Positions 34,812 to 43,591 of a stretch of 64,000 bases of DNA are shown here, in pieces (within the stretch, counting starts at the first letter, position 1; each line of letters opens with the position of its first letter). The translations under genes and the position numbers were made by a program. The notes beneath the pieces were generated by a model. The model was not told the DNA's origin. It saw nothing but the letters and a program-made list of their open reading frames with translations, and made no database searches. Source of the stretch: Achromobacter anxifer (GTDB taxonomy: Bacteria > Pseudomonadota > Gammaproteobacteria > Burkholderiales > Burkholderiaceae_B); contig NZ_CAHLAR010000004.1 of assembly GCF_903652925.1 (NCBI RefSeq), forward strand, positions 62,001 through 126,000, given 5' to 3'.

Positions 34812-36859
34812 GATGCTTGGCCCTCCAGGGTGGGATGGGCGGGTTGGTAGCCGGGCGCGTCCGGGAAGAAGGCGCGGCGTATGCCCACCAGCGCGACCAC
34901 CGCGCGGTCGCGCGCGGCGGCGCCCGGGGGCGTCGAGGTCACGCTGGCCAGGGCGCGGTCGATCTGCGCCAGGAACTCCGGCGTCTTCTCGCCGACTCTC
35001 CAGGCCGAGCGGGCGCGGAAGAAATTGGCCAGGCCTTCCAGTACCGGCTGTATGGCCGGTTCCGCCATGGGCAGGTGGCGCCGCGCGCGTTGCAGTTCCG
35101 TGATGTCGCGGCCCACGCGCAGGTCCTTCAGCGCGTCGGCGGCGACCAGATCGTCGGGACGCTGGGCCAGCGCCAGGCGCGGCTGCAAGAGGCCGATGCG
35201 GTCCAGCATGCGGGCGGCATAGGTGTGGCGCGAGGGCGCGCGCGGCGAGCTCGCCAGCGTTTCCAGTTCCTTCCAGTTGGCGGCCTGGATGCGGCGCGCG
35301 CTCCAGTCGGCGCTGACGGTGCGGAAGATGGCGGCGATGATGGCCGCGGTGGCCACGCCCATGCATTGCGCGACCTGGGTGTCGATGAAGGACACGATGT
35401 CGGCCGTGTTGGTGTCCTGCAGCGCCATCGTGCCCAGGAAGCCGAACAGCATCGCCATGGCCTTGCCGGCGCTGGCGGGCCGGGCGATGAAGATGCCCAG
35501 CACGAAGGTCGTGGGCAGCATGGCCAGGGCCAGCATCTCGAAGGAGTGCAGGGCGGGCATGATGCCCAGCAGGTACAGCGCCGACAGCGGGATCGAATAC
35601 ACCGTGTAGGTCAGGAACTGCATGATGCCGGGCACGGGGTTGTCCTGCGAGGCGAAGAAGCAGCTGAAGATGGCAGCCATGAGCGCGGCGGTGGCGCCGT
35701 TGCTCCAGGCCGTGCCGATCCAGAACGCGCAGCAGACGGAAATGGCGACGCCGGCGGCCAGGGCCGACAGCAGTGCCATGCCGCGGTCGCGGTGCAGCAC
35801 CGCGTTGTGCGTGTGGTTGGCGCGGGACGTGCGCAGCCGCGCGCCCGCCAGGCCCGCGCGGATCTCGCGGCGCAGCGCCAGGCATTCGTCATAGGTGTCG
35901 ATGAGTTCGCGCAGGCGCGTCATCAGGCTGGCCAGCAGGATGTCGCGCCAGGTCGAGCGGCTGTCGATCTCGGGCGTGAGGCGGGTGGCGGCGGCGCGCA
36001 GGCGCACGGCGGTTTCGTGCGTGGCCTGGGCGCCCGCATTGATCCATTCGGAGATGTCGTTGAGCAGCTGGCTGACCGGTTCCGGCAGCGGCTGGCCGTC
36101 GGCCTGCAGGGCGCGCATGCGGTCTTCCACGGCGGACACCGTGGGCGTCAGCGCCGCGATCTGGTCCTGCATGGCCCGCACCGCGCCCGAGGTCCAGCGC
36201 AGGTTGCTGGTGTCGAAGGGCACGTGGGTGGACAGCAGGCGCAGCTGGGTGATGTCGTTGGCCAGCACGCGGCGGTCGCGGTCCTTTTGTTCGTCGGTCT
36301 TGCCGCTGAGCGTGTCGTGCATCCAGTTGCGGGCGTCGCGCACGGCCTTGTCCAGCAGCAGGGTCAGCGCCGGCGCCAGCCCGCGCGGCAGCACCACGCT
36401 GTGGATCAGCGTGGCGCAGACGATGCCCAGGCTGATTTCCTCGACGCGCGCCAATGCGGTGTCGAACACCAGGGAAGGGTCCGTTACGCTGGGGAAGCCG
36501 ATCATCGCGGCGGTGTAGCCCGCCAGCATGAAGAGGTAGGAGCGCGGCGTGCGGTCCAGCACCGACAGGTACAGGCAGGCGCCTACCCACAGCACCATGG
36601 CCGCGGTCATGACCACGGGCGAATTCGACAGGCGCGGCACCATGTAGACGGTGGCGGCCGAGCCGAAGAACGTGCCGGCCAGGCGGTACAGCGCCTTGGA
36701 GCGCACCGCGCCCGACCAGGGCTGGGCCACGACATAGGCGGTGGTCATGGCCCAGAACGGACGCGGCAAACCCATGCTGTAAGCCAGGTAGAGCGCCATG
36801 ATGGCGCTCAGGTAGCTCTTGAGCGAAAAGATGGATTCGCGGACGTTGGGGAGTTTCAC
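34808..36859 (-). CDS. FUSC-family aromatic acid/fusaric acid exporter (AaeB-like)
   Basis: 683 residues. Two blocks of membrane helices, residues about 10-150 (SYLSAIMALYLAYSMGLPRPFWAMTTAYVVAQPWSG) and 360-500, each followed by a cytoplasmic domain, as in AaeB and FusC-type pumps. With DUF1656, HlyD and OMF subunits it should export aromatic acids or similar weak acids. It overlaps marR by four bases, so repressor and pump are co-expressed. Confidence 0.92.
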   Translation of the reverse strand: MKLPNVRESIFSLKSYLSAIMALYLAYSMGLPRPFWAMTTAYVVAQPWSGAVRSKALYRLAGTFFGSAATVYMVPRLSNSPVVMTAAMVLWVGACLYLSVLDRTPRSYLFMLAGYTAAMIGFPSVTDPSLVFDTALARVEEISLGIVCATLIHSVVLPRGLAPALTLLLDKAVRDARNWMHDTLSGKTDEQKDRDRRVLANDITQLRLLSTHVPFDTSNLRWTSGAVRAMQDQIAALTPTVSAVEDRMRALQADGQPLPEPVSQLLNDISEWINAGAQATHETAVRLRAAATRLTPEIDSRSTWRDILLASLMTRLRELIDTYDECLALRREIRAGLAGARLRTSRANHTHNAVLHRDRGMALLSALAAGVAISVCCAFWIGTAWSNGATAALMAAIFSCFFASQDNPVPGIMQFLTYTVYSIPLSALYLLGIMPALHSFEMLALAMLPTTFVLGIFIARPASAGKAMAMLFGFLGTMALQDTNTADIVSFIDTQVAQCMGVATAAIIAAIFRTVSADWSARRIQAANWKELETLASSPRAPSRHTYAARMLDRIGLLQPRLALAQRPDDLVAADALKDLRVGRDITELQRARRHLPMAEPAIQPVLEGLANFFRARSAWRVGEKTPEFLAQIDRALASVTSTPPGAAARDRAVVALVGIRRAFFPDAPGYQPAHPTLEGQAS

Positions 36860-37332
36860 GCTTGTTCGTCCTGTTGCTGGGTGCCCGCGCCGCCGCGGCC
36901 CAGGGTCACTTTCAGGCTGTCGAAGACCCGCAGGCAGGCTTCCAGGTCCGCCACGCTGACGTCGCGGAACAGGCGGCGGCGCAATTCGACCAGCACGTCC
37001 TCGACCTTGGCGCGCAGCGCCTGGCCGGCTGCGGTCAGGTGCAGCGTCTTGGCGCGGCGGTCGTGTGGGTCTTCGCGGCGTTCCATCAGGCCGGCGGCCA
37101 CCAGGTGGTCCAGCACCCGCACCAGCGAAGGGCCTTCGACGCCCAGCGCCTCGGCCAATGCCCCCTGGCGCACGCCGTCTCCCAGGCGGCCGGTCAGGAT
37201 GACGGGCCAGGCCGTGGCCTGGGACAGGTCGAAGTCGGCCAGGGCCTTGTCGGCGGCGCCGCGATAGGCGCGCGACAGCACCATCAATGCAGAGGTGGTG
37301 GCCATGAGCTGGGAGTCGGTGGGCGTGTTCAT
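36856..37332 (-). CDS. MarR-family regulator of the efflux operon
   Basis: 158 residues. Winged helix with VRQGALAEALGVEGPSLVRVLDHLVAAGLMERREDPHDRRAKTLHLT (about residues 54-101), which includes the DxRxK wing motif. It is the first gene of the FUSC efflux operon and should repress it in the absence of an aromatic ligand. An inverted repeat 20 bases upstream is the likely operator. Confidence 0.92.
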   Translation of the reverse strand: MNTPTDSQLMATTSALMVLSRAYRGAADKALADFDLSQATAWPVILTGRLGDGVRQGALAEALGVEGPSLVRVLDHLVAAGLMERREDPHDRRAKTLHLTAAGQALRAKVEDVLVELRRRLFRDVSVADLEACLRVFDSLKVTLGRGGAGTQQQDEQA

Positions 37333-37352
37333 GGAATAGATTGTATCCTATC

Positions 37353-37368
37353 TATTAGCTTACTAATA
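37353..37368. promoter_or_regulatory. Candidate MarR operator
   Basis: TATTAG and CTAATA form a perfect inverted repeat with a four-base spacer, 20 bases before the marR start within an AT-rich promoter region. Length and symmetry fit a MarR dimer site that autoregulates the pump operon. Confidence 0.55.
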
Positions 37369-37523
37369 ATTGAAAATGGCGAATATCTCCATGGATTTTT
37401 TCAATCGGGAAAATAGGGAACGGGTTTTCCATCTATGGAAAACCGGGGGCGGATAGGGAGGGGTTCGGGATCAACGCCGCGAAAAGCGACGCCGGCGCGG
37501 CCGTGGCGGCCGCGCCCCGGGGG

Positions 37524-37967
37524 TCAGCCGTTGCAGTCGGCCCAGCAGTTGGGCGTTTCGTACAGGCGCACGCGGGTCAGGCGCAGCTCGGCGCCGTAAT
37601 GGCCGTGATAGTGGGGGGCCAGGGTCTCGAAGACGATGGCGGCCAGGTTCTCGGCCGTGGGGATGCGGTCCAGCACCACCGTCTTGTGGTCGGGCAGGCT
37701 GTCCAGGAAGCCGCGCACCGCGGCGTCGCCTTCATACACCAGGAAGGCGTGGTCCCAGACGTCGACGATATGGGTCTTGGCGATGTGCTTGATTTCAGAG
37801 AAATCCATCAGCATGCCGTTGTCGGACTCGCCGGGCGCCTGCACCACGTCGCCGGTCAGGGTGATCTCCAGCACGTAGCGGTGGCCGTGCAGGTTGCGGC
37901 ACTGGCTGCGATGGTCGGGAATGCGGTGGCCGGCGTCGAACTCCAGCCTGCGGGTCACGGAAATCAT
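37524..37967 (-). CDS. queD: 6-carboxytetrahydropterin synthase QueD
   Basis: 147 residues. Zinc and catalytic motifs of the PTPS/QueD family: FDAGHRI, CRNLHGHRY (CxxxHGH), DHAFL and PTAEN. Converts dihydroneopterin triphosphate to 6-carboxytetrahydropterin, the first committed step of queuosine synthesis. The start at MISVTRRLEF agrees with the family. It is encoded just downstream of queE on the same strand, 28 bases after it. Confidence 0.93.
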   Translation of the reverse strand: MISVTRRLEFDAGHRIPDHRSQCRNLHGHRYVLEITLTGDVVQAPGESDNGMLMDFSEIKHIAKTHIVDVWDHAFLVYEGDAAVRGFLDSLPDHKTVVLDRIPTAENLAAIVFETLAPHYHGHYGAELRLTRVRLYETPNCWADCNG

Positions 37968-37995
37968 GGCGCGCTCCGCAGGGGGCAAGGGTAAA

Positions 37996-38628
37996 TCATG
38001 GAATGCCTATGTATTTGTGGGTCTGCAGGCTGAGCCGCCATTGCGGGTGCTGCATACAGTACTGGACGGCCTGCTCGGTGTTGGCCGCGCGGGCGGGGCC
38101 GTCCATGGGTTGCAGGAAGAAGTGGTCGAAGTCCAGGTGCGCGAAGGCCTCGGGCTGCGCGTTGGCTTGCGGGTAGACCAGCTTGAGCTCGTCGCCGCGC
38201 TCCAGGACCACGGGCGCCGTGCCCTTGGGGCTGACGCAGATCCAGTCGACGCCGGCGGGCGGCTTGATGGTGCCGTTGGTTTCGATGGCCACGGTGAAGC
38301 CGCGGGCATGCACGGCGGTGAGCAGGGGCGCGTCCAGCTGCAGCAGCGGCTCGCCGCCAGTGAAGACCACGTAGCGGTCGTCGGCGCCCGGGCCCCAGGA
38401 CGCCGCGATGGCATCGGCCAGCAGTTCGGGCGTGGCGAACTTGCCGCCGCCTTCGCCGTCGGTGCCGACGAAGTCGGTGTCGCAGAAGGTGCAGGCGGCG
38501 CTGGCGCGGTCGCTTTCGCGGCCGGTCCAGAGATTGCAGCCGGCAAAGCGGCAGAAGACCGCCGCGCGGCCTGCGTGGGCGCCTTCGCCCTGCAGCGTCT
38601 TGAAGATTTCTTTAGCGGAATAAGTCAT
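37996..38628 (-). CDS. queE: 7-carboxy-7-deazaguanine synthase QueE
   Basis: 210 residues. YSAKEIFKTLQGEGAHAGRAAVFCRFAGCNLW is the QueE N-terminus. The cluster cysteines are arranged as C-x(n)-C-x2-C with a long insertion ending in CTFCDTDF, the E. coli/betaproteobacterial variant. VVFTGGEPLLQLD and VAIETNGT follow. This radical SAM enzyme contracts 6-carboxytetrahydropterin to CDG. The start at 38628 excludes a repeat-rich upstream segment that is open in frame. Confidence 0.93.
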   Translation of the reverse strand: MTYSAKEIFKTLQGEGAHAGRAAVFCRFAGCNLWTGRESDRASAACTFCDTDFVGTDGEGGGKFATPELLADAIAASWGPGADDRYVVFTGGEPLLQLDAPLLTAVHARGFTVAIETNGTIKPPAGVDWICVSPKGTAPVVLERGDELKLVYPQANAQPEAFAHLDFDHFFLQPMDGPARAANTEQAVQYCMQHPQWRLSLQTHKYIGIP

Positions 38629-38644
38629 GGTGGTGCTGGGGGCC

Positions 38645-38750
38645 GGGACAAGGCCGGACCCTGGAAAAAGACCGATCCCCGGGACAAGGCCGGACCCGAA
38701 AAAAGGGCAGGCCGCCGGGAGCAAGGCCGACCTTCGGACTAGGCCGGACC
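38645..38750. repeat. Short direct repeats upstream of queE
   Basis: GGGACAAGGCCGGACCC occurs perfectly at 38645-38661 and 38681-38697. Degenerate copies lie at about 38717-38732 (GGGAGCAAGGCCGACC) and 38736-38750 (GGACTAGGCCGGACC). The array fills the gap between the divergent queE and arfB genes. Confidence 0.7.
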
Positions 38751-38811
38751 TCGGATAAATCAGGCAAAGCGCATTATTTTACTTGGCGCCGGGCATCTAT
38801 ACTTGCGCCCT

Positions 38812-39228
38812 ATGTTTCACGTCCAAGATTCCATCTACCTGGATGAGCGCGACCTGGCGTTCACCATGATCCGCGCCCAGGGCGCGGGCGGCCAGAACGT
38901 CAACAAGGTGTCCAGCGCGGTGCACCTGCGCTTCGACGTGCGCGCCTCCAGCCTGCCCGAGGAAATCAAGGACGCGCTATGCGCGTTGAGCGACCACCGC
39001 GTCTCCAAGGACGGGGTCATCGTCATCAAGTCGCAGTCGTTCCGCAGCCAGGACAAGAACCGGGCCGAAGCCATCGAACGCCTGATCGGCATGGTGCGCG
39101 CCGTGGCGCGCACCGACAAGCCGCGCCGCGCCACCAAGCCCACCCGCGCCTCGCAGCGCCGGCGCGTCCAGCGCAAGGTGCAGCACGGCGAGGTCAAGCG
39201 CCTGCGGGGACGGGTCCAGGGAGATTGA
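38812..39228 (+). CDS. arfB: Alternative ribosome-rescue factor ArfB (YaeJ)
   Basis: 138 residues. GGQ motif at residues 26-28 in RAQGAGGQNVNKV, which hydrolyses peptidyl-tRNA, and a basic C-terminal tail (RRATKPTRASQRRRVQRKVQHG) that enters the empty mRNA channel of stalled ribosomes. Length fits ArfB, not a full release factor. Start MFHVQDSIYL was chosen by family comparison. Stand-alone gene divergent from queE. Confidence 0.93.
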   Translation: MFHVQDSIYLDERDLAFTMIRAQGAGGQNVNKVSSAVHLRFDVRASSLPEEIKDALCALSDHRVSKDGVIVIKSQSFRSQDKNRAEAIERLIGMVRAVARTDKPRRATKPTRASQRRRVQRKVQHGEVKRLRGRVQGD

Positions 39229-39269
39229 GTGTGACCGCGATAGCCCTGCGCGTCACAGGGGCATGACTA

Positions 39270-39291
39270 TATATCGGATAGTTCCGATATA
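39270..39291. promoter_or_regulatory. Candidate operator of the ArsR-like repressor
   Basis: TATATCGGA and TCCGATATA form a perfect nine-base inverted repeat with spacer TAGT, 27 bases before the repressor start. This is the position and size expected for an autoregulatory winged-helix repressor controlling itself and the downstream ene-reductase. Confidence 0.7.
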
Positions 39292-39318
39292 AGATTCGAT
39301 AAATTGCGATATTTCAAT

Positions 39319-39666
39319 ATGACTACCGCCACCTCCAGCCCCGATCCCGCCGCCGCCTCGCCGGCCATCGACGCCGACGCCATCCTCAAGGCGTTGGCCA
39401 ATCCGGTGCGGCGCGACATTCTGGCGTGGCTGAAGACGCCGCATGCGTACTTCGAGGAGCGCCCGGGCCATACCTTCGAGCATGGCGTTTGCGCGGGCCA
39501 CATCGACAGCCGCTGCGGCCTGTCCCAGTCCACCGTGTCGTCGCACCTGGCCGTCATGCAACGCGCCGGCCTGATCTCGGCAACCAAGGTGGGGCAGTGG
39601 ATTTTTTATCGTCGCAACGAAGCCGTCATCGCCGCATTCCTGCAGCGACTGAACCAGGATATGTAG
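39319..39666 (+). CDS. ArsR-family winged-helix repressor
   Basis: 115 residues. DAILKALANPVRRDILAWLK and LSQSTVSSHLAVMQRAGLISATKVGQWIFYRRNE are the ArsR DNA-binding elements. An insertion of about 25 residues (TPHAYFEERPGHTFEHGVCAGHIDSRCG) before the recognition helix carries two cysteines and several histidines and could sense metals or electrophiles. It precedes an old yellow enzyme gene by 46 bases, a pairing common for electrophile stress responses. Confidence 0.87.
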   Translation: MTTATSSPDPAAASPAIDADAILKALANPVRRDILAWLKTPHAYFEERPGHTFEHGVCAGHIDSRCGLSQSTVSSHLAVMQRAGLISATKVGQWIFYRRNEAVIAAFLQRLNQDM

Positions 39667-39712
39667 CCCCGCTACGCCCAGAAGGCCCCGGCATCGGGGC
39701 CAAGGATTTCGC

Positions 39713-40765
39713 ATGAGCCATTTATTTGAACCCCTGCGCGCAGGCGACCTGACGCTGCGCAACCGCATCGTCATGGCGCCCCTGACGCGCATGCACGCCA
39801 GCCCGGGCCGTGTGCCCAACGACCTGATGGTCGAGTACTACACCCAGCGCGCCGGCGCCGGCATGATCCTGACCGAAGCCACCGCCGTCACGCCGCAGGG
39901 CGTGGGCTACGCCGATACTCCGGGCCTGTGGACCCCGGAACAGGTGCAGGGCTGGCGCAAGGTCACGTCGTCGGTGCACGCCGCCGGCGGCCTGATCGTG
40001 GCGCAGTTGTGGCACGTGGGCCGCATCTCCGATCCGATGTTCCTGGACGGCGAGCTGCCGGTTGCGCCCAGCGCCATCGCCGCCCAAGGCCACGTCAGCC
40101 ACGTGCGTCCGGAGCGCGCCTACGTCACGCCGCGCGCGCTGGAAACGGCCGAGATTCCCGGCGTGGTCGAGGCTTACCGCCACGGCGCCAAGATGGCCAT
40201 GGAGGCCGGTTTCGACGGCGTTGAAGTGCATGCGGCCAACGGCTATCTGCTGGACCAGTTCCTGCAGGACAGCACCAACCGCCGCACCGACGCCTACGGC
40301 GGCTCGCTGGAAAACCGCGCGCGCCTGCTGTTGGAGGTGGTGGACGCCTGCGTCTCGGTCTGGGGCGCGGGCCGCGTCGGCGTGCATCTGTCGCCGCGCG
40401 GCGAAATCCACACCATGGGCGACTCCGATCCCGCCGCCACCTTCGGCTATGTGGCGCGTGAACTGGGCAAGCGTGGCATCGCCTTCCTGTGCGTGCGCGA
40501 ATATGAAGCGGCCAACAGCCTGGGCCCGATGCTCAAGGCCGAATTCGGCGGCGCCTATATCGCCAACGAAGGCTACAACCGCGACTCCGCCGAGGCTGCC
40601 GTGGCCGCGGGCCGGGCCGATGCCGTGGCCTTCGGCGTGCAGTACATCGCCAACCCGGACCTGGCGCGCCGCTTCGAACTGAAGGCGCCGCTGAACCGTC
40701 CCAACCCGGCCACCTTCTACGCCCCGGGTCCAGGCGGCTACACCGACTATCCGGCCCTGGCCTAG
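39713..40765 (+). CDS. Old yellow enzyme family ene-reductase (NemA-like)
   Basis: 350 residues, TIM-barrel flavoenzyme. LRNRIVMAPLTRMHASPGRVPNDLMVEYYTQRA is the N-terminal FMN block, VEVHAANGYLLDQFLQDSTNRRTDAYGGSLENRARLLLE carries the substrate-binding H-x-x-N pair, and DAVAFGVQYIANPDLARRF is the phosphate-binding end. FMN-dependent reduction of activated alkenes such as N-ethylmaleimide, quinones or nitro compounds with NAD(P)H. Cotranscribed with the ArsR-like repressor. Confidence 0.93.
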   Translation: MSHLFEPLRAGDLTLRNRIVMAPLTRMHASPGRVPNDLMVEYYTQRAGAGMILTEATAVTPQGVGYADTPGLWTPEQVQGWRKVTSSVHAAGGLIVAQLWHVGRISDPMFLDGELPVAPSAIAAQGHVSHVRPERAYVTPRALETAEIPGVVEAYRHGAKMAMEAGFDGVEVHAANGYLLDQFLQDSTNRRTDAYGGSLENRARLLLEVVDACVSVWGAGRVGVHLSPRGEIHTMGDSDPAATFGYVARELGKRGIAFLCVREYEAANSLGPMLKAEFGGAYIANEGYNRDSAEAAVAAGRADAVAFGVQYIANPDLARRFELKAPLNRPNPATFYAPGPGGYTDYPALA

Positions 40766-40778
40766 TCGGCTTCCGCCT

Positions 40779-41627
40779 TCAGAACACGGCGCGCATGGGA
40801 TAGGTGAACAGCCCGAAGTGCGCCGCGTTCAGGCCCAGGTGCGCCAGCACCGCGGCGGCCAGGCCGCCATGGCGGTAGGCCATGCCATAGGCCGCGCCGG
40901 CCAGGCCGGCCAGCAGCATCCATTGCCAGCCGCCGGTGTAATGGGCCAGGCCGAACAGCACGGCCGCGACCATCAACGCGGCCCATGAACCCCAGGCATG
41001 GCCGCGCCACAGCATGGCCAGCCGCTGCTGCAGATAGCCGCGGAACAGCGCTTCCTCGGCCAGCGTCACCAGCAGCGCGTTGTTGACCAGCCATATCCAG
41101 CCCGACGGCGGCCACTTGGGCGCCCAGCCCACCACGCCCAGTGCCAGCGCGCAGCCCAGGCACACCGCGATCGCGGCCGCGCAGGCCAGCAAGGCCGAAG
41201 ACAAGGTGGCGCGCGCATCCGGCCCGGCCATGGGCGTGGCCAGCGCCAACACCACCCAGAACGCCACCAGCGGCTTGTCCAGGTTCAGGTACATGCCGAA
41301 GGGCTGTGCGTCCGGACTTAACGGCGCCGGCGCGATGACCTGCGGGTTGTGAAAGCCCGGCAGCAGATGCAGGAACAGCAGCGCGGCCAGCGCAATGAAC
41401 AAGGCATGCCCGGCCGCGCTTGCGGCCGGCGCCGCTCCCGGGCGGACCAGCCAGGCCGCCATGGCCAGCAAAGCCGGCCACGCCAGGGCGACGGGATCTA
41501 TCGTGCCGTCGATCCAGGCCCAGCCGTAGGCGGCAGCCAGCGGCGCCAGCGCCCAGCGGCGGGTGGCGGGCGGCCAGAGCATGGCGGCGGCGAGGAACAA
41601 AGCAGACCAGGGGCTGAGCAGGGACAC
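40779..41627 (-). CDS. CPBP-family intramembrane metalloprotease
   Basis: About 282 residues with roughly eight membrane helices. The conserved motifs are EEALFRG, FGLAH and HLGLNAAH, the glutamate and histidine residues of the CAAX/ABI protease family. Members cleave prenylated proteins or process bacteriocin-type peptides; the role here is unknown. The start is not secure: GTG 41627 follows no ribosome binding site and no in-frame ATG gives a full protein. Convergent with the ene-reductase gene. Confidence 0.78.
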   Translation of the reverse strand: MSLLSPWSALFLAAAMLWPPATRRWALAPLAAAYGWAWIDGTIDPVALAWPALLAMAAWLVRPGAAPAASAAGHALFIALAALLFLHLLPGFHNPQVIAPAPLSPDAQPFGMYLNLDKPLVAFWVVLALATPMAGPDARATLSSALLACAAAIAVCLGCALALGVVGWAPKWPPSGWIWLVNNALLVTLAEEALFRGYLQQRLAMLWRGHAWGSWAALMVAAVLFGLAHYTGGWQWMLLAGLAGAAYGMAYRHGGLAAAVLAHLGLNAAHFGLFTYPMRAVF

Positions 41628-41793
41628 GGGCGGAGCAGGCAGGCCGAAAGCGCTGAGTGTAAACGCGGCCCGCGTCCATCCCGCCGTCTGGCGCGGCAGA
41701 CGGCGCGCCGTCTGGCGCAGCGGGCAGCGGCAACTGACGCGAGGCCGCGAACAGCGGTACTCTTGCGCCTGCCAGACACTTTGGAGCCAGACT

Positions 41794-42168
41794 ATGAAAT
41801 TGATCGCGTGGTTGATGTTGGCGGCGGCGGTGCTGCCTTTCGTATCGGCCATCGTCGCCAAGGCCGGCGGCAACAAGTACGACAACAATGATCCGCGCGC
41901 CTGGCTTGCACGCCAGCAGGGTTGGCGGGCGCGCGCCAACGCGGCGCAGACCAACACCTTCGAATCGCTGCCGTTCTTCTACGCGGCCGTGCTGTTCGCG
42001 CTGTACAACCAGGCGTCGCCCACGCACGTGGCCACGCTGATGGCTTGCTGGCTGGGCGTGCGGCTGGGCTATCTGGCCATGTACCTGGCCGGCTGGGGCG
42101 CGTTGCGCTCGCTGGTCTGGGCGATCAGCGTGGGCTTCATCATCGCGATCCTGTTCTCGGGCGTATAA
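41794..42168 (+). CDS. MAPEG-family membrane protein
   Basis: 124 residues with four membrane helices. NKYDNNDPRAWLARQQGWRARANAAQTNTFESLPFFYAAVLFA holds the MAPEG-type ARAxxAxxNxFE motif. Eukaryotic MAPEG members are glutathione transferases and leukotriene synthases; the bacterial substrate is unknown. GGAG lies upstream of the start. The GDPD gene follows after four bases, so they are probably an operon. Confidence 0.87.
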   Translation: MKLIAWLMLAAAVLPFVSAIVAKAGGNKYDNNDPRAWLARQQGWRARANAAQTNTFESLPFFYAAVLFALYNQASPTHVATLMACWLGVRLGYLAMYLAGWGALRSLVWAISVGFIIAILFSGV

Positions 42169-42172
42169 GAGC

Positions 42173-43150
42173 ATGCGCAAGCGGCGCGCCGTGGCGCTGG
42201 CGGCGATCGCGCTGCTGGCGTTCGTCTACGCCAACAATGCCGACCGCGCCACGCCCGAGCCCGGCGCGCGGGCGACGCTGCTCGCGCATCGCGGCATTGC
42301 GCAGCGCTACGACACCAGCGGCATGGGGCCCGACACCTGCACCGCGACGCGCATCCTGCCGCCCACGCATGGCTATCTGGAAAACACGATCGCGTCCATG
42401 CGCGCCAGTTTCGAGGCCGGCGCGGACATCGTCGAGATCGACATTCATCCCACCACCGACGGACAGTTCGCCGTCTTCCATGACTGGACGGTCGATTGCC
42501 GCACCGAAGGCAAGGGCGTGACGCGCGAGCACACGCTGGCAGAGCTCAAGGCCCTGGACATTGGCTACGGCTACACGGCGGACGGCGGCAGGACCTATCC
42601 CTTCCGCGGGCGCGGAGTCGGCCTGATGCCCTCGCTGGCCGAGGTGCTGGAGGCCTTTCCGCGCGGGCGTTTCCTGATCAACATCAAGAGCCGCGATGCG
42701 ACCGAGGGCACGGCGCTGGCCGCCGTGCTCAATGCCATGCCGCCCGCGCGACGCGCCGATTTCATGGCATACGGGGGCGAGGAGCCGATGGAACGGCTGC
42801 GCCAGTTGGCGCCGGACGTGCGGACCTTGACGCGTTCGGATCTGAAGTCCTGCCTGTTGCGCTATGTGGCGACAGGCTGGACCGGCCATGTGCCCAAGGT
42901 TTGCCACGGCATGCTGCTGATGGTGCCGGTGAATGTCGCGCCCTGGCTATGGGGCTGGCCCGGCCGCTTCCTCGCGCGCATGCAAGCCGCGGGCAGCAGC
43001 GCGTTCCTGATCGGCCCGTATGCCGGAGAGGGCTTTTCCACCGGCATCGACACGCCCGAAGACATCCGCCGCGTCCCGCCCGGCTATGCGGGCGGGATCT
43101 GGACCAACGAGATCGAGGCCGCGGCGCGCGCCTTCAGGCCTGGATCCTGA
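42173..43150 (+). CDS. Glycerophosphodiester phosphodiesterase
   Basis: 325 residues. N-terminal membrane or signal helix (AVALAAIALLAFVYA). Catalytic GDPD residues: H39-R40 in LLAHRGIA, ENTIASM, EIDIHPTTDG (E-x-D-x-H) and AVFHD. The family hydrolyses glycerophosphodiesters to glycerol-3-phosphate and an alcohol. An insertion of about 20 residues separates HRG from ENT. It probably acts at the periplasmic face and could feed the glycerol-3-phosphate importer encoded at the right end. Confidence 0.88.
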   Translation: MRKRRAVALAAIALLAFVYANNADRATPEPGARATLLAHRGIAQRYDTSGMGPDTCTATRILPPTHGYLENTIASMRASFEAGADIVEIDIHPTTDGQFAVFHDWTVDCRTEGKGVTREHTLAELKALDIGYGYTADGGRTYPFRGRGVGLMPSLAEVLEAFPRGRFLINIKSRDATEGTALAAVLNAMPPARRADFMAYGGEEPMERLRQLAPDVRTLTRSDLKSCLLRYVATGWTGHVPKVCHGMLLMVPVNVAPWLWGWPGRFLARMQAAGSSAFLIGPYAGEGFSTGIDTPEDIRRVPPGYAGGIWTNEIEAAARAFRPGS

Positions 43151-43156
43151 GGCCGG

Positions 43157-43591
43157 CTATTTCCATTCGAACACGGCGCGCGCGGTGCCCGGGTGCGCCA
43201 CCGAGACTTCGCGTTCCTGGACCTTGCCGTTGTAGGTGGCCGAGACCTTGTACTTGCCCGCCGGCAGCTTCACCAGCATATAGGGCCCTTCGGCGGTGGC
43301 CTGCAGGACTGACTTGCCATGCGCGTCGTGGATCGAGACCGCGACATTGGCGACGTAGTCGGCCTTGCTGCCGCTTTGCGCGGCGAACGTCAGCGCCAGC
43401 GGATAGTCTTTCTCGGCGGCCTTCATGGCGTCGGACTCGTCCAGCCCGATGCCGCCGCTGACATATTGCACCGAACCCTGGTGCTGCACCGGCGGCATGC
43501 CTGCCACGGCGGTCGACATGATTCCGGCAAAGGCCATGCTGCCCAGCGCCATCGCGGCGGCCATGGTGCAGCGTTCTATACGCTTGTTCAT
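43157..43591 (-). CDS. Secreted carboxypeptidase-regulatory-like domain protein
   Basis: 144 residues. Signal peptide to about residue 30 (MAAAMALGSMAFAGIMSTAVAG). The mature part has a single beta-sandwich domain (VAVSIHDAHGKSVLQATAEG, PYMLVKLPAGKYKVSATYNGKVQEREVSV) like the carboxypeptidase regulatory or transthyretin-like fold. Exported, role unknown. AGGAG precedes the start at 43591; a longer frame to 43693 is unsupported. Convergent with the phosphodiesterase gene. Confidence 0.82.
   Translation of the reverse strand: MNKRIERCTMAAAMALGSMAFAGIMSTAVAGMPPVQHQGSVQYVSGGIGLDESDAMKAAEKDYPLALTFAAQSGSKADYVANVAVSIHDAHGKSVLQATAEGPYMLVKLPAGKYKVSATYNGKVQEREVSVAHPGTARAVFEWK

Noticed and set aside
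34817-37267. An 816-codon frame opposite the FUSC and MarR genes
   Set aside because: Same reason; Gln/His/Arg/Gly-rich, no start signal, covers two conserved genes.
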